A stretch of DNA of 64,000 bases from Galbula dea. Its lineage: Eukaryota; Chordata; Aves; Piciformes; Galbulidae. Position 1 is the stretch's first letter; each line of letters opens with the position of its first letter. The notes below the pieces were generated by a model. That model was given only the letters and a program-made list of their open reading frames with translations, ran no database searches and was not told where the DNA came from. The stretch is taken from NCBI GenBank assembly GCA_013399015.1, contig VWZX01010409.1, positions 1 to 64,000 on the forward strand, written 5' to 3'. Below, in pieces: positions 12,601-27,600 of the stretch. Made by a program: the position numbers and the translations under genes.

Positions 12601-15600
12601 ATGGGGCGTGCATGTCCCTGGAGCTCTTGCAAAATGAGATTCCTGAGAGTTCCAGGACTTCATTTAAATCATTCTGGGCTTTGGTCTTCTTAGTCACATG
12701 AAGTTTCATTCCCACTATGGAAGAGGTGGGGTTTGTCAGGGTCAGAACTACTGGATTTTATTTTGCAGCTGTGGAAGAAGCTTGTTCATATCCTAAATGT
12801 TTGAACTGATGCAGTGATGTGGTGGAATTCTGGCAGGTCTGCCTGGAGGGCTGTTTTAGCTGAGGCACTGTTCTCTAAAAACCATTGGGGTTTTTTTCTG
12901 CTAGGGTAAGAGATGATCTGTTTATACCCAAACCATAGGGAACACCATCTGCTGTGGGCTTGGCTTGAATGGAGGCCTGCTTTACTAGCTGACCTCTTCT
13001 GTAGGGATTCCAGTTTACACATTTTCATGTAGGCTTGAACCCTTTAGGAAAAACATTGTCAAGGTCCATGCATGTGGCTGATAGTAGCTGACATCTGGAC
13101 TGCATTACAGCTCTCCAGAAGCATGGGCCTGGCTACTTTGCCATCCTAAATTCCCATGTTGAAGGTTTTTGCTGCAGTCAGACATGGGACAGCAAACAAT
13201 GGCTGCTCCAGGCCTCTGGGTCAGTCACTGGTGTATGGGTGGATTGTGCTGGATCCAAGCTGTGTGTTTTTCTGGGTTTGTCATTGCAGGAAGGGAAGCT
13301 AGTGGAGAAGGACACATCCATGTGGCAGCTGCAGGGAGAACCTACAGTGTTAATTACATTAGCCCACATCTTCAATTATTTCTCCCCTCTTATGGTGAGT
13401 TTTGCCTGCCCAGTGCAAGCTTCTGTAGATGCATGTTACTGTGCTTGCAAGGAGAGGTAAACCTCAGCTTTTGCTGGGAAGTGCCTTTAAGGGTGGTTGA
13501 CCTAGCTGGCTGTTCTGCAGTGCAAGGTGTACCTGGTGGAAGATGTGCTCATGACCTTCCTGTTGAGCATCCTTGAGCGAGGAGGAGCAGTGGAGGCCCA
13601 TCCCCTTATTCAGCAGCTGCTTGATCTTATGTGGCTTCTTATGGAGGTGAGTTGATAGGATGCAGGGATCACAGGGAGGCCCTGGGAGGAGGGAGGAGAG
13701 AGTCTGCTGAGGGACAGGAGCCTTCCCTAGAAAATACTGGTAGTGATCAGCTTCTTTATTTTCCTGGTGACAAGTTACCTTTTTTTTTTGTGGTAGACTA
13801 CCCTCTCACCTAGCTCACCTGTCATCATGTTTTACAGAAGAGTAACTTCTTTCCTTTCTGGGTTGGTTCTGCCAAGTGTTGAGTAGGTTCAGGGGATAGA
13901 AGGATGGGTGTTTCAGCCTAAATAAATAGGACCTGGGACTTTGGCTTTTTGTAGATAACTTTTGAGTTGGTTTTATTAGTGTAGAATCTTGTTTCTCTGT
14001 AGCAGAGTGATGGCACCAGCTTCTGCTTGGACTCACTCCTGTGGAGTCAGATGGACAGACACTGTGGGTTCAAAGCCCCTTTCCAGTTCAGAAGTGAATT
14101 ATTCCTTCCAAGGTCACACTCTGGGAAGTATAGCTGTTCCCTGCTCAATGCTGTTGCTCTTCAATGTGTTTCTTATTTTCTCAGGAGTATGAAGTGCATG
14201 AGTGCCTCAAGCAGCTACTGATGTCCCTGCTGCGGGCTTACAGGTTCTCCCCCATCATCCCAGACCTGGGATTGCAAGTGAGTTGCACTTCTGAATGCCC
14301 AGAAATCTGTGACTAGCCAGCTTCTGTTAGGTCCTCTTGTCAAAGGTACACAATGTCTTGGATTTTGCAACTGTTTGACCCAAAGATGGCAGTTTTGTCA
14401 CATTGTGCCTACTGGAGTGTTGTATCTTCATTAGATGGAGTCACTTTTGCTTCTCCTCTTTCCCTAGATTCACTACCTCCGGCTCACCATTGCAGTCTTG
14501 AAGCATGAGAAATCCAGGAAATACCTACTCAGCAATGTTCTGTATCCTTTGTGCCTCCTCTCCTCCTCTAGTCTCAGTTCTTTCTGCCCTGAGTATTGCA
14601 GGCAAGGAGACTTCAATGGTCTGCAGGTCCTGGGAGGCAGAAGCCATTCTGTATTTGAGAAGGCATTTCTAATTTGTCAGGTCTCTTCTGTCTGCCTGAC
14701 ACCATTCTCGAAGTGCTGCTTTGAGGAGGGGGAGCAGTGTCATATAGTTCACATCCTACTAACACAGAGGACTTCATTTCTACCTGACTGACTTCTCCAG
14801 CATCCCTAGAGCAAAACCACTTTCAGAGCAGTCCAGTTGCCAAGCTAGCATTTGGGTAGCTGCTCTGATAACTGTGTGAGGCTTCTCCCAGGAGGAAGGG
14901 GCTCTGCATCTTGCAAAGCTTCGAGTGGTTGTTTGGAAAGTGTTCTCTCACTACAGCTCTGGAAACATACCCTTTACCCTCTCCTGACAAAGCTTCTGTG
15001 CTTGCTTTAACTTGGCTGCAGCTTTGATGTGCTCCGTTCGGTTGTGTTCTTCTACATTAAGAGCCCGCTGCGCGTGGAGGAGGCTGGTTTGCAGGAGCTC
15101 ATTCCCACCACGTGGTGGCCAAACCGTTTCACGAAGGAGGTAAGGGCACATCCAGCTAAGAGACTGAAGACATTTTGTGGCCTGCTGTCCCTGTCATTTT
15201 CTGGCTGAGGAATTTGGATAGCCCATGTTTCCAGTTCTTCCTGGTGGACCTTGCAGAGCTGTGTGAGAGCTGTAGCCTTTCTTCTGTGTCATCATCTTTA
15301 TTGTCCCCTAAGAGGGGACATTTGGGGTGGGTTGCTCAGGGCAAAGGAGGGAGACAGTTTTCTATGGTGTTGGGATTTAGAAGGGAACCTCACAGTGTTG
15401 AAGGAATTACAGGTTGTCTTGGGTGTCCTCAGAAGATCTCCAGCCCCTACCCATTACAAGGCCAGGGAAGGCCTGTTCAGGTGTGCTGCCAGCTGCAGTC
15501 ACACACTGGCACATTGTTTCAGGGAGTTTCTGCTCTCTCTCTGGCAAGACATTTTCCCCATGCAGTGATCTCCTACTAACCAATGTCTGTCCCCCAACCA

Positions 15601-18600
15601 GGGCAAGGAGAGTAAGGAGGTGAAGGAAGAGACTGCTGAGGAGAGGCTGAGGCGGCGGGCGTATGAAAGAGGCTGCCAGCGGCTCAAGAAACGCATTGAA
15701 GGTCTGTGAGGAAGGAGGGAAATTGCCAAGATCCCATACATTTTCTCCAAATCCCATACCTTTTGTGCAGCCAGGGGACCAACCCTTGAGCTTTTCCCAA
15801 GTCCCCTTCATCACCTGAAGTCCAGCTGTGTTCCTGCCAGGACCAGCTGTGCTGCAGAGGCCAGGGGGGCAGCCATGCTGTTACCTGATGGAGGGTTGCG
15901 AGTGCTGGGACCCCACTGCACAGATGTGCAGCGTCCCACCATGGGGCATGAGAAGACTGAGACTCCCCTGTAGAAACATTGTTTATCAGCTGTGGATGGA
16001 TTTATTGTTAGCTGCTGGAGGAGAAAGTTCTCAGTTGTAGAATTACCTCTCTACTGGCACCAGTTCTTCCTGGGCTTCCTTTGCTGAGGAGGTAGCCTTT
16101 CTCCTGGGGACAGGGTCCTGCACTTGGGATTGATAATGGGTAGTTGTTCTCCAGTACTTCTTTCCTGATGGTAGCCTTGTGTCCCCATTTTAGTGGTGGA
16201 AGGTCTCCAGGTTCAGATTTTGAAGCTGCTACTGAACAACAAGGACAGAGGAGGAGTAAGTGCTCTGTGGATCTTTTGCTACAGTATCTCCACATCTTGG
16301 GACTTGGAAGGCCTAGATTTACCACTTGCTTTTCCTCCTGCTAGGGGGAAGCCTCCAGATACATCTTCCTGAACAAATTCCGCAAGTTCCTGCAGGAGAA
16401 TGCTAGTAACAGAGGGGTAAGTGAGAGGGCAGCCTTCCCACTCTCTGGCATTTTCAGGCTGGAACCTCTGCCCTTTTGCCTGGGCTGTTTCCAGCAGTTG
16501 GTGAACTGAGATTTAGGGAGTGGGGAGGAGGGAGAAGATCAGAGGCTAGAAACCAGGCCCCTTATCCAAGTCCCAAGCAGTGATTTATAGGAAAAATGGC
16601 CCTTGGGAACAGCCTTGGGTGGGAGCTGAACGTCATCCTAAAACCTTTTGGGGAGCATGGCTGTGGAGTGCTCTGCCACAGCTGGCCTGCTGGCTTTGGC
16701 ATCCTTTTCACTGCCTGGGTGAGGACTGTTCTGGCCCTGGACCAGGCTTTTGGCTGGCAGCTTTGGGAGGTAGGCATCTGCTGTTGCAGGAAACCCTTTC
16801 TTGACCTGCACCTCTGTGTTCATGATCAACCTTATCTGTTGTGTTAGGGCACATGGTATCCATCCTCCTCTGTCAGTCCAGCTGCTTGTGTCTCTGCCCA
16901 AGACTTTCTAGAGGTGGAAACTGCTGCCTACTGTTAGGGTTGGGCTGGGCTGGAATCTAGAGTTGTTAGCAAGGCTGAAAAAGCAAAGTTTATGCCTGCA
17001 CCATGTGACAGTAGGACAAAGATGCACTTTCACACCTGCTCTGATGTCTGAACTCTCATTCTTGCCCTAGAACTTGACTGTATTGTGCCCACCAGAGTAC
17101 ATGGTGTGCTTCCTGCACCGCCTTATTGCTGCTCTGCGTTTCTTCTGGGATGGTCACAAGGCAAAGACCCCTGCTGCACTCAGTAGTGAAGGTAAGGCCT
17201 CAAGGAGAAGCTTTGAAGGCATTTCTATGGTTAGAACAAGATTTACCTCTTGGCAGTGCTCTCCAAGATGCTGGAATTTTTGTTTTTCTCATGGGTGCTT
17301 GAGCCTTTTGTCACCTTGTGTCTGTAGGTCCCAGTCACCCTGGGAAATTCCAGTGTGCAGATCTATGCCAGTTGACATCCAGACCTGACACTTGCCAAGG
17401 GGCACTTGTACTGTTTGCTAGTTCCCCCTGTACACTTTGGAGTAGAGTTCAGTATTGATTGTGGGTCTGTAGAAGGGCAGCTCAGTGTTTCCATAGTCAA
17501 AGAGTAGTGGAAGGTCTTTGATCTCATGGTTCCTAGACTGTGGGATTAAAGGGAAACCAAGTCAGTGCCAGTAGCTTTCCCACCTTCCAACCCTGCCTTG
17601 CCTGTCCTGCTGTGGTCTTCTTGGCACTTACCTTTCTTACTTTAAGCTGACCCTTTCTCTGGATTCAGTAAGTGCCTTATGATCCCTGTGGGACTGTGAC
17701 AGAGCTGGAGTAGCCAAGTGGAAAGTTCTCTAATGGTCCATTTCCCCATGTGACTGTGTGGTTGGGAGCTCTTCTTTCTGCATGCATCTAATGCTTGCTT
17801 CATTGTAGAAAACACCTCTGCCTGAATGGCTTGTGCTTATAAGACATCAAAAGTTGTCACTAAATATTAGTCCAGACTGTGTCCTGGAGTCTGTCCTAGG
17901 AGAGCTTTTATGTCTGGATGGATCCTGTGCATGGGACTTGTGGAAAAAACAAATCTCCTTCTTTGCTTTAGAGGCCTATGTCCCTCCTCAACTCTTCTAT
18001 AATGGGAAGGTGGATTATTTTGATCTTCAGAGACTTGGAGGTCTTCTGTCTCATCTTAAGAAGACTCTGAAAGGTAAGTGCTCTCAGTTCTAATACCTGC
18101 ATTTCTAATACCTGCATCCGGGTCCTGCCTGGAATTCACCCAAGCGACATCCCAGGGAGGGAAGTACTGAATTGTGGTTACATTTAAGGAGAGGAGATTT
18201 GAATTTTAATGAGATGCAAGTTACACTGAAGAAGACACCATCCCTCTGGGGTAGAGCATCCTTTAAGTTAACAGTTTCCTATTTATATCCCTGAATGGGG
18301 CCTCTGGCTGGTGGAGAGAAAGGGTAGTCTGGCAATACCCACTGGTGTGATGCTCTGGGTGCACCACAGCCAAGGGCTGGGAGCTGTCACAGCACTGACA
18401 GTCAGCCTGGCTCTGCTGGCTGTGAAGGATGTCCAGGATTTACTTGCTGTACTGCTCCAGGCAAGCCAGAGCAGCCCTGGGTATGTGCTGCAGCTCTGTG
18501 TTTCTATGCAGCACTCTACTCTGGCAACAGCCTTTCAAATCCTCCCTTTTGGAAGGGTTAGAACATCTCTTGCCATTCCATTGGACTCCATGTGTCTCTG

Positions 18601-21600
18601 GTTTCTGGCTAATGTGACACTGGCCTTTGGCTCAGATCTCTCTTCTCTTTTCCCAGTATGTTTACAAGATTAGGGCCATTTTCCCTATCTCAAGTTGATC
18701 CTTGGCTGTTCAAAATTAGATTACTTAACTTGAGAACCATGTAATCTCCCCTAGTGTCTTACCAAGGGCTTCTTTGACAGCTTTAAAGGCAGGGCTATGG
18801 ACTAGAGAACACATTGTTCAGGCTTTGTACAGTACAGCCATCAGTGCAGCCTTCCTCTGGCCTGAGAATGGTTTTTGGTCTGAGACTCAGTCCTAGTGAC
18901 TTGGAGACATGTCATGGGACAGCATTGAAGAGCTGGATGCTTAATAATGGTCTCAGGCCCTGAGTTTCCTTCCCTACACCAGTCCAGTTTGGCCCTGGTG
19001 GTTGTCTTCTGATTCCTCTGTTATTCTTTTGGTTGCTGGTAGGACCAGGAGTAGAAATGGGTCCTGTAGGTGAGCAGCACCCATTGCTCCTTGGTCTCTG
19101 CTGTGTTAGCAAGGGCAGATCTATTTCAAATAAGGAAGCTGAGGGGAAGGTGAGCTTGTTCTGATGTTCCAGCTTCACTGGGTGCTTCTCTACTGCTGAG
19201 AAGCAGGAAAGAGGATGAGCCTAGGGCTGCTGATGAGACTCCTGCATTCATAGCTGCTTTGGTGTGCCCTGTGCAGATGACCTGGCTGCAAAAGCCAATG
19301 TCCTGATCGACCCTGCAGAGCTGCAGGCAGTGACTATGGATGATCTTGATGAAGATGAGGAGTCAGCAACATCGGCAGCGCAGGTGAGCTGTGCAGGGAC
19401 CCTGGTGCAGGGCAGCAAGCTCAGCCTCTGGCTAGAAAAGCTTTGCTTCAGAGGAAGACAGTGTCTGGTCCAGGCCTGTAGCCAGACCATGGGCAACCAG
19501 ATGCACTTGCATGAAGGTCACTGGAGATCAACAAGGTCCTGGGTGCACTAAGTTTGAGCAGCAAAATTTTCTTTGCTCTGCTCTCTCACTACTCACTGAT
19601 CTGAATATACCTCCTCCCCTCCATATGGGCAGCTCTTGGTGCTTCTGTTTGAAAGGGTGCAAGGCAACTGCAGACAGAGCAGCTTCTTCCTGCTCTGCAG
19701 ATCTGCTGCTTGTACCTGGCATGTGCCCTTAAAGGAAGTAATATCTATTTGCCTACCTGGCACTGCTGGCCTAGCTGTGGTAGGAAGGGTGTCTGCTCAT
19801 CTTTCAGTGGCCACTCTGCATCTATACCAACATCCTTGCAGGCACAAGGGAGGAACAGTGAGCAACCGAACAACTAGAACTGTTTCTCCCTTCATTTCTT
19901 TTCAGTCTCAGCGCCCCTCTGCTGCCCTGGCCATTGGTGGAGCTCTTGCCAGACCTGGCTGGCTCAGCTCCCCCACCCTGGGCCGTGCCAATCGCTTCCT
20001 CAGCACGGCAGCTGTCAGCCTGATGAACCCACGGAGGCCTCTTGGCACCCTGGAGAAGATCAAAGTGCGCACACTAAACGTGGAGCAGCGAACAGAGGAC
20101 GACAGTGAGTACTTCTGCTGTGTGCTAGTGTGGCCCAGGTGATCCCTGGGAGAATGGGGTCTTTCAGCAAGCAATCTGGGAGCAGCATTGGTCCTTCCTA
20201 TTCCTAAGGCATGCTGACACTCACAAGTCCACAGTTAACCACTTTGCCATCCTGAACGTGACCCTTGTGATGCTGTCGTTCTCTGCATGTAAGGAGATGC
20301 TGCCTTGGTTCCTGCAAGTGCAGCAAGACTTTGCAGGGAGGTAGTTCAGAGGCAGCTGTAGCCATGCTTGCTCTGAACACAGACCAGCTGGAGGATGATG
20401 TCTGCAGTAGCAGCATTGTTGCTGTTGGCTTGAGGAAGTGAGAGGTGGTATGGCCTGGGTCTGTTGAAACAGATCTGGCACATCGACCTCATGCAGACAA
20501 TGAGGTGGGAATGGTGTGTTAGTGTATCTAGGGAATCACATGGGCTGGGAAAGAGAAAGCTCCTGGGAGACCTTATCAGCCTTTCAGTACTTAAAGGGCC
20601 CTATAAGAAGGGCAGGGACAGACTTTTTAGCAGGTCCTATTGTGACAGGACAAAGAGTGTTAGTTTTAAACTAAAAGGGGAGATTTAGACAAGATGTAAG
20701 GAAGAATTTTTTTACAGTGTGGTTGGTGAAACACCTGCACAAGTTGCTCAGGGAGGTGGTAGATGCCCCATCTCGGGAACCATTGCAGGTCAGGTTGTCT
20801 GAGGCTCTGAGCAACCTGATCTAGTTGAAGATGTCCCTCCTCACTGCAGGGAGGTTGGACTTGATGACCTCTAAAGGTTCCTTCCCACTCAAACCGTTCT
20901 GTGATTCTGTGAAAGAGCACAGCAGGGCTTTGGCTTCAGAGAAATGCAGGCAGCAGCTGAAGTGGCAAAATACTTTGCTGAGAACTTCTCCCCTGTCTTG
21001 GGGATGCATTGCAGTTGAAGGCATCCACGGAAACGAGGGTCTCTTAGTGGGCAGACCACCAGAGGAGCCAGACCAGCCCATCACAGAGAACTCCCTCCTG
21101 GAAATTCTGGATGGGATAGTGATGATGTACAACCTCAGTGTCCACCAGCAGCTAGGGAAGGTGAGTGGCACATGCTATGCAGGAGCTCAGCATCCATGCT
21201 TCTACACTGACTATATTCCTGTTTAGCAACTGTGCATGCCCTTTCCTTCTCCCAACCCCCATGGGGGATCTGGTTGCATGCTTATCTGCCTAGGGAGTAA
21301 AGTACCCTCCTTTATTATTGGAGTTTGTTGCTTTTCAGATGGTTGGTGTGTCAGATGATGTGAATGAGTATGCCATGGCACTGAAAGACACAGAGGAAAA
21401 AATCAGCCGCTGCCCAAAGAGGGTAAGTGTCTCTGGACTCCCAGCTTCCTTCTCTGGTAGAGCCTGGCAAAAAGGATGAAGCACAGTGAGTTATTTCTAG
21501 CCTTGGAGCAGCCAGTGTCTTGGATGAGGTAGTAACCAATGCCTGCAGCTGGCAGCTGCATTTCCTAGTGTGCCAACCCGTTGTACCATTGTCTCAAGGA

Positions 21601-24600
21601 ACAGAGGGACTGAAGCAACTGCTTCAGCTTCTCCCAGACAAGGTGTGGCAGCTCACACATCTCCGTCTGCTGCAGACACCTCAGAGGTGGTTTCCTGGGG
21701 TGAGAACTCCCCAGTGTTGTACTGGGGACACATCTGTCCTATTCCATCTGCTGGAGACTGGTTATATCTGAGGATGCATTAAAAAATATCTTGAAGGTAG
21801 TTGTCTTTAAAGCTGCTGCCCACAGTGGACCAGCATCTGCATCAGGCCTTGTGGGCTGCAGCTGAGAGTGCTGAGTGCTCTTGATTCCCACTCCCTCCAC
21901 AGAAAGGCTGCTGACCACTTTCCCTCCTGCTCCCTAGCTAGTCCCAAGGTGGTATTTGCTTTTGCACTGTTTGTCCAGCTCTGAAGAAGGATGCTACAAC
22001 TGGCAGTGACATCTGCCCTCACATCTCTGCACTCTTTTCAGAGGAGAGACATCCAGGAGGAGCTGCTGAAGAGCCAAAAGGTCTTCTCTGAGAAGCTCAA
22101 TCACCTGAGCCGCCGCCTTGCTTGGATAAATGTCACCATCTATTCCAAGGTGGGCAGGAGCAGAATGCTAGCAGCTCAGAGGAGGCTGAGCAAGTGTGCC
22201 TCTCTACCTGTGCTGCTTGAGCTCACATGTTACAAGTGTTGTTTTCCCTGGTGTTGGAGCAATGCTGATGATCTTTGAGGCTTGTTTTTCCCTTCTTGTG
22301 CATCAGAGACATCTTCCCAGACCTGGACCTCCTCCTGTCCCAGGCTTGGTCTCCTACTGTTAGGGTGCAGCCCAGTGTGTTCTGAGCTGTGCTTGGTCCT
22401 TTACACTTTCCCCTGGGGCATCAGGCTTCTGCACCACAGACAGAAAGGTGCAGGTCAAAGGGAAATTCAGTTCTCAGGGTATGTCTCAAGGATAGAGGCT
22501 ACTGCATCACAGGGGAGTCTCACTAGTGCTTCTCTTCCAAAATCTGCAGGATCCAGCCATGGGGATTTTTGTTCAGGTGTTCTCAACTTCTTCACTTGGT
22601 TCCCATGTAGAGAGAGTGCATTCTGCATGTAGTGACACAGAGACTCTTTGCACAAGTTGTCCCTTTTCCCCTGCATTCACCATTTTCCAGGGCATACTCT
22701 TTGCTCTGCTTTCTTAGGAGCAGTTTCGCTGTTACACTCTTCTGATCTCCTCCTCCTGTGTTCCCTTGCATGTTGCCTTGTCCCATCTCTGTTTGTAGCT
22801 TTTCTGTGCTGGGGAAGAAGACACATTTCCCTGAATATACAAAGACAGCAGGGTCTCTGCATGTGTCCCAGGATGTAAACAGGGAGGGAAAGAGTCACAG
22901 TTGCATGAACGTGGTCTGGCAGAGCTGCAGTGGTTGGACCTGACTCAAGAGCCCTTTGTTCATCCCTTTCTTCACTCCCAGAGCAGGACTGCAAGGCATA
23001 GTGCTGTGTTGCAGAAGCTCTGCAGCTGCATTAGCATAGCCCATGCTTGCCAGAAAATAAACCTTTCTTCCTGGACTGCTCTTGAAAGGCTGAGAGGCAG
23101 AACCAGGGTGCATGGCAGGTATCTCTGGGATAGCCCATGCAGAAACACTATTCCTGTCTCTAGATGATGTATTGTCATATTAACCACAGGTGCCTGCCTC
23201 CCATCAGGAGCATGGTGTCACCTTTCTGGATGAATCAGCAGCTTCTGAGAGTGAAGGTCACAGCCTTCCCCACTTGTACTCCTGTGCTGGTCTGCATGGC
23301 CTGCAGGGAGAGCAGGTCACTAGCTGACTTGGGCTGTGAAATGTGCCCCAGGAACTGCATGAGCTTGCTCTGGAGAGAAATGTGGCTGCATGGAGGTGCT
23401 GGTCCATACTGCCTGTGGCTTCAGGGCTTACAGATGTCATAGGTCCCTGCTGTTTCCCAATGGAGACATCCACTCAGCAGACTCCTATGTCCCTGGGCCT
23501 TGTGTGTAATGGAAAGACACTTTTGTATGAGTGTTGCAGGCTCTGCTGATGGAAAGAGACTGTTTCTGTCTTGAAGTGAAGTCCTACTCAGTGCTGAGGT
23601 GTCAGAGCACAGGAGAGGCTGGTTCTCCCTCAGGGCAGTTAATCACTAGTTTATTCTGAGCTGAAGGATTCAGGGTTAGACAAAAGGGAGCACTACAGCT
23701 CAAAACCATTCTTAGATAATCCTGGCTTCATGGGAAGATCATTTCAGTTTATTTTATTGCAGTGCTGTATTTATCCATCACACTTTGGGTAATCACATCT
23801 TTGTATCCTTTTGGTGTAAGCTTTCTACTAGCTTGGCAGTATGTGGAACAAAGATTTGAGGTTAGCAAGTCTTAATAAACCCAAATGCAGCTTCCTTTAC
23901 CTTCCTGTTGTCTGCACAATTGCTTTTTATCCTGAAAGCAGCAGTTGTTTGTGGCAGTCTCCCAAAGATGGTAGTGACATACTTTGGAAAAGCCACTAAG
24001 CAAATGAAGTCACTCATCTGCACCTCTGATTTTAATGAGAAGTGTAAGCCTCCTCCATCTATTTTCATGCAAATTCTTATTGCTTATGATATTTCTTGGC
24101 ATTACAGGACATGAAATAATATTTCCTCTTCTTAGGACTTTATTGGTGCTGATTTTTATAGCTCAAAGTTATGTAGATGTCCTTAAATTTCCTGCTTTTA
24201 ATTTAAAGCCCCAGAGTTTTGCTTAGAGAAAGAAGAGACCAGCATTCCTCAGGACAGTAAATCTGGTTGAAGAGCTGGCACAGAATCCAAAAGCCTGTGG
24301 CCACCAAAGGCACAAAGGCACCTTGATCTGATGTCATGTTGGTGGTGGTGATGCTCTGAGCTTGAGGCTGAGTGTAGAGATCTCGGATTGTTCCTTCCAC
24401 CTGAAAAGGCCAAATGGCACAGATCCACTTCATGTCCTTAGAGCAGTGGTCTGAAGAACATCCTCAGCCATGGAGATGTTTCCAAGTGTAGTGCTGATTG
24501 TTGTGTTTCTCCAAACTGGTGCTGGGCAAAACTGAACTGGTGGTGTTGTGTCCTTTCTGGCCAGGAGAAGATGCAGGATATATATTGGCTGCTGCGAGTG

Positions 24601-27600
24601 TGCATCCGCTCCATCGAGCACGGCGACAGGACAGGCTCACTTTTTGCTTTCATGCCAGAGTTCTACCTCAGTGTAGCTATGAACAGCTACAGTGCACTCA
24701 AGAACTACTTCAGCCCTGTAAACAGCATGGAGGAACTTCCAGGTAAGAGGATGGGGGGAGGTCTTGTTGATTCTGGCCTGATAAAGTCTAAACCAAGCCA
24801 CATCGTTATGGTAAAGTAGTGCTTGTTAGGTGTCATCCCTTCTGTGTCTTTTCCTGTTGTCTGGGTGCTGGGGGGCAGGCACTGAGTGCTGTTCCTCAGG
24901 TAGGTACCCAGTGGTGAGCTGTGACCATTGCTGTGCTTGGGCAGGGAGCCCATGCCTTCCCCAAAGTTGTAGTGATAGCTGTAGGGAACATCACTGGCAG
25001 CTATGGATTTTGTTTTCAAGGAGGTACCAGGAAGGGGCTGTGATGCTGGAAGATGTGGTTGCTCCAGCAATGCTTGCCACTGCTTGCTGGTTTCTGAGTG
25101 GGAAGAGATGTGCCATGAGTGCAGGAATTGGGACTGGTTTCAAATCCCCCTGGGATTTGGATAGGTTCCTATGGAGATGACCACCCACTTGATGCCAAGA
25201 GTCTGTGTTTAGGTGGATTCCCTTTGTGCATGTTCTGTGCTTTTCCTGAATAAATGATCCCAATGAGCTCTTAGCAAATAGTTCTGTGCTTTCCAGAGCC
25301 CATGAAGCTAAGAAGAGCTTCTGTTCCCACCAACAAAACACAGCTAAAGTGTTCACATCCATTAAGTGGGGATGTGCCTGCTGTTCAGGGAGCAGCACAA
25401 TTCAAGGACAGAAGATTTCTTCAGGGCCTGCAGGCTGGACATGGCTTTTCTGCATGGATCTAAGGTGTTATTTGTGTTGCTCAGCCTCTTTTGCACTAGG
25501 CATCTCTCCCTTGCCATTCAACTCAATCTCTGAGTAACTGTTTTAGACTCTGCAGACTGAGGTGAGAGGCTCTGTTAGAGATGAGTGCGTTTCCCCAGCT
25601 GTCTGCTTTGAGACCTAGACACACAACAAAGCTGTAGCAGGAATGAATTCCATGGCCTGTGCTGTGTCCACAGGAATGCTGGGAGCACAGGGCTGCCCAT
25701 CAGGCCATTGGTGTGACCCCTGCTCCCTCCTCCTTTTTGCAGGCTATGAAGAGACCCTGATGCGCCTTGCTGCCATCCTGGCCAAGCATTTTGCTGACTC
25801 AAGGATAGTGGGCACAGGTAAAGCTGTGCTCCTCTGCTTTGGGGTGATGACTGCAGGTCTAACTGGTCCCACTGCCAGTGGCTCACCAAACTTCTCTTGG
25901 GATCTCTCTGCTGAATCTATTGAGTGCTTTATGCCTCCACCTACAGAGGGAGGTGTCTGGTCTATCTTTCTTATTCCAGGGTTAGATATGTGACCCAGGA
26001 TACTGTTTGAGAGCAAGACACTTGTCCCAGCCACTTGTATGTCCAGTCTGGGGTTATTCCTTAGCTGCCTGAACATAAGCATCCTCTCCACATCAGTTGG
26101 GGCAATGTGCCTCTCTTTGTGAGGGTCACCCCTTCCAGCCTCTGGTGTTCAGGTGCTACCTGGTATGCTGCATGTCCTTGGGTACCTGTCCTAGTCCCTT
26201 CTTATTCCTCCTCAGACATCCGGGACTCCCTGATGCAGGCCTTGGCCAGCTATGTCTGCTACCCCCACTCACTACGTGCTGTAGAGAGGATCCCAGAAGA
26301 GCAGTAAGTGCTGCCCTGCCTGTTCCTGGGGAGCTGGGGCAGGGCTGGGGTGGTGACAAGGCTGGGTAGGGGAGCAGCTGGGTTGCCAAGCACTGCTGAG
26401 GGTCCAGGAGCTGCAGCAGGGTGCTGGAGTTGATATGGGAGCCTTCTATCATCCTTACACCAGTGGCTTGGCTCTACCCCAGCTCTGTGGGTCCTACTGT
26501 GTGTCCTGGTTCATCTCCTGTCCCCCAAGCCTTTGGGCTGATCCATGTGCTTGTCTGGCAGGAGGATCTCCATGATGAAGAACCTCCTGGCTCCCTATGA
26601 GCAGCGACCTTGGGCACAGACCAACTGGATCCTTGTCAGGCTGTGGCGGGTGAGTGTCCTTCATCCTTGGCCCCTCCCAATATCTGGGGCTGGTTGAACA
26701 CTGAGCATTTCACTTTCCAGGAGCAACAAAATCCAGCTGCTTTCTATCCTCTTAGATATTTTCTTATCTCTTTTACTAGGGCTGTGGCTTTGGGTACAGA
26801 TACACACGGCTCCCACACCTGCTGAAAACCAAGCCTGAGGATGCAAGTCTGCCCAGCCTGCAGAGTGAGTGGGACAGGGCACTTGGGATTATGGCAGGTG
26901 GTGAGGGAGGACTGGCCTTTCCCCCAGCTCTTACTGTGGGCCAGGCCAGCTGGTGAGATTGCTGCTGAAATAGGAGGATCCTGGCCAAATATCCAGGCCT
27001 GATCTTTGCAGCCAATGTTTACTTTCCTGGACATCCCCAGCCTGTCTGCACTAGCTGGTGACTGTCTTGTGTGCTGACTAGTGAGTTAGATCCACCACAA
27101 AGAGGGGTTTTGCCCTTCAAGGGAGAGGAGAGAGGCCCAGGGCTGCATCCTTACCAGAACTTTTCCCCCAAATGTAAGCCTGGGAGAAGGTTCTCTGGTC
27201 TCTGCAGTGAGCAGCTGCTCAGGGGAGGAGTTGGTGAGTGTACCAAGCAGTAGGTAGCTTGTGAGAGGGAGCAGACACTTAAGGAGGCAGGGAACTGGGC
27301 AAGTTTGCAAGCACAAAGGGTTTTAACCAGGCATCTCTCTCAGAGCCTGTCCTGCCTTTGGCACTGCAATTTGGTTCTCAGCACTGTCACTGAACTGAGG
27401 AGTTTCTTGACTCTGTTGTGGCTGAGAAGGACATGGGGAGAAGAAGGTACCTTTCTTGACCTGAAGAACACAAGCTCAGCTTTACCCTTGAAGGGTCTGG
27501 GCCTGCCTGGATTCTTTCCTGACCCCACCTGTGCTATGGAAAAGGCTTTGTGCCATACCTTACTCCTGGAGAGCTGTGTGAGGATGGGGGTCAGAGGCTG

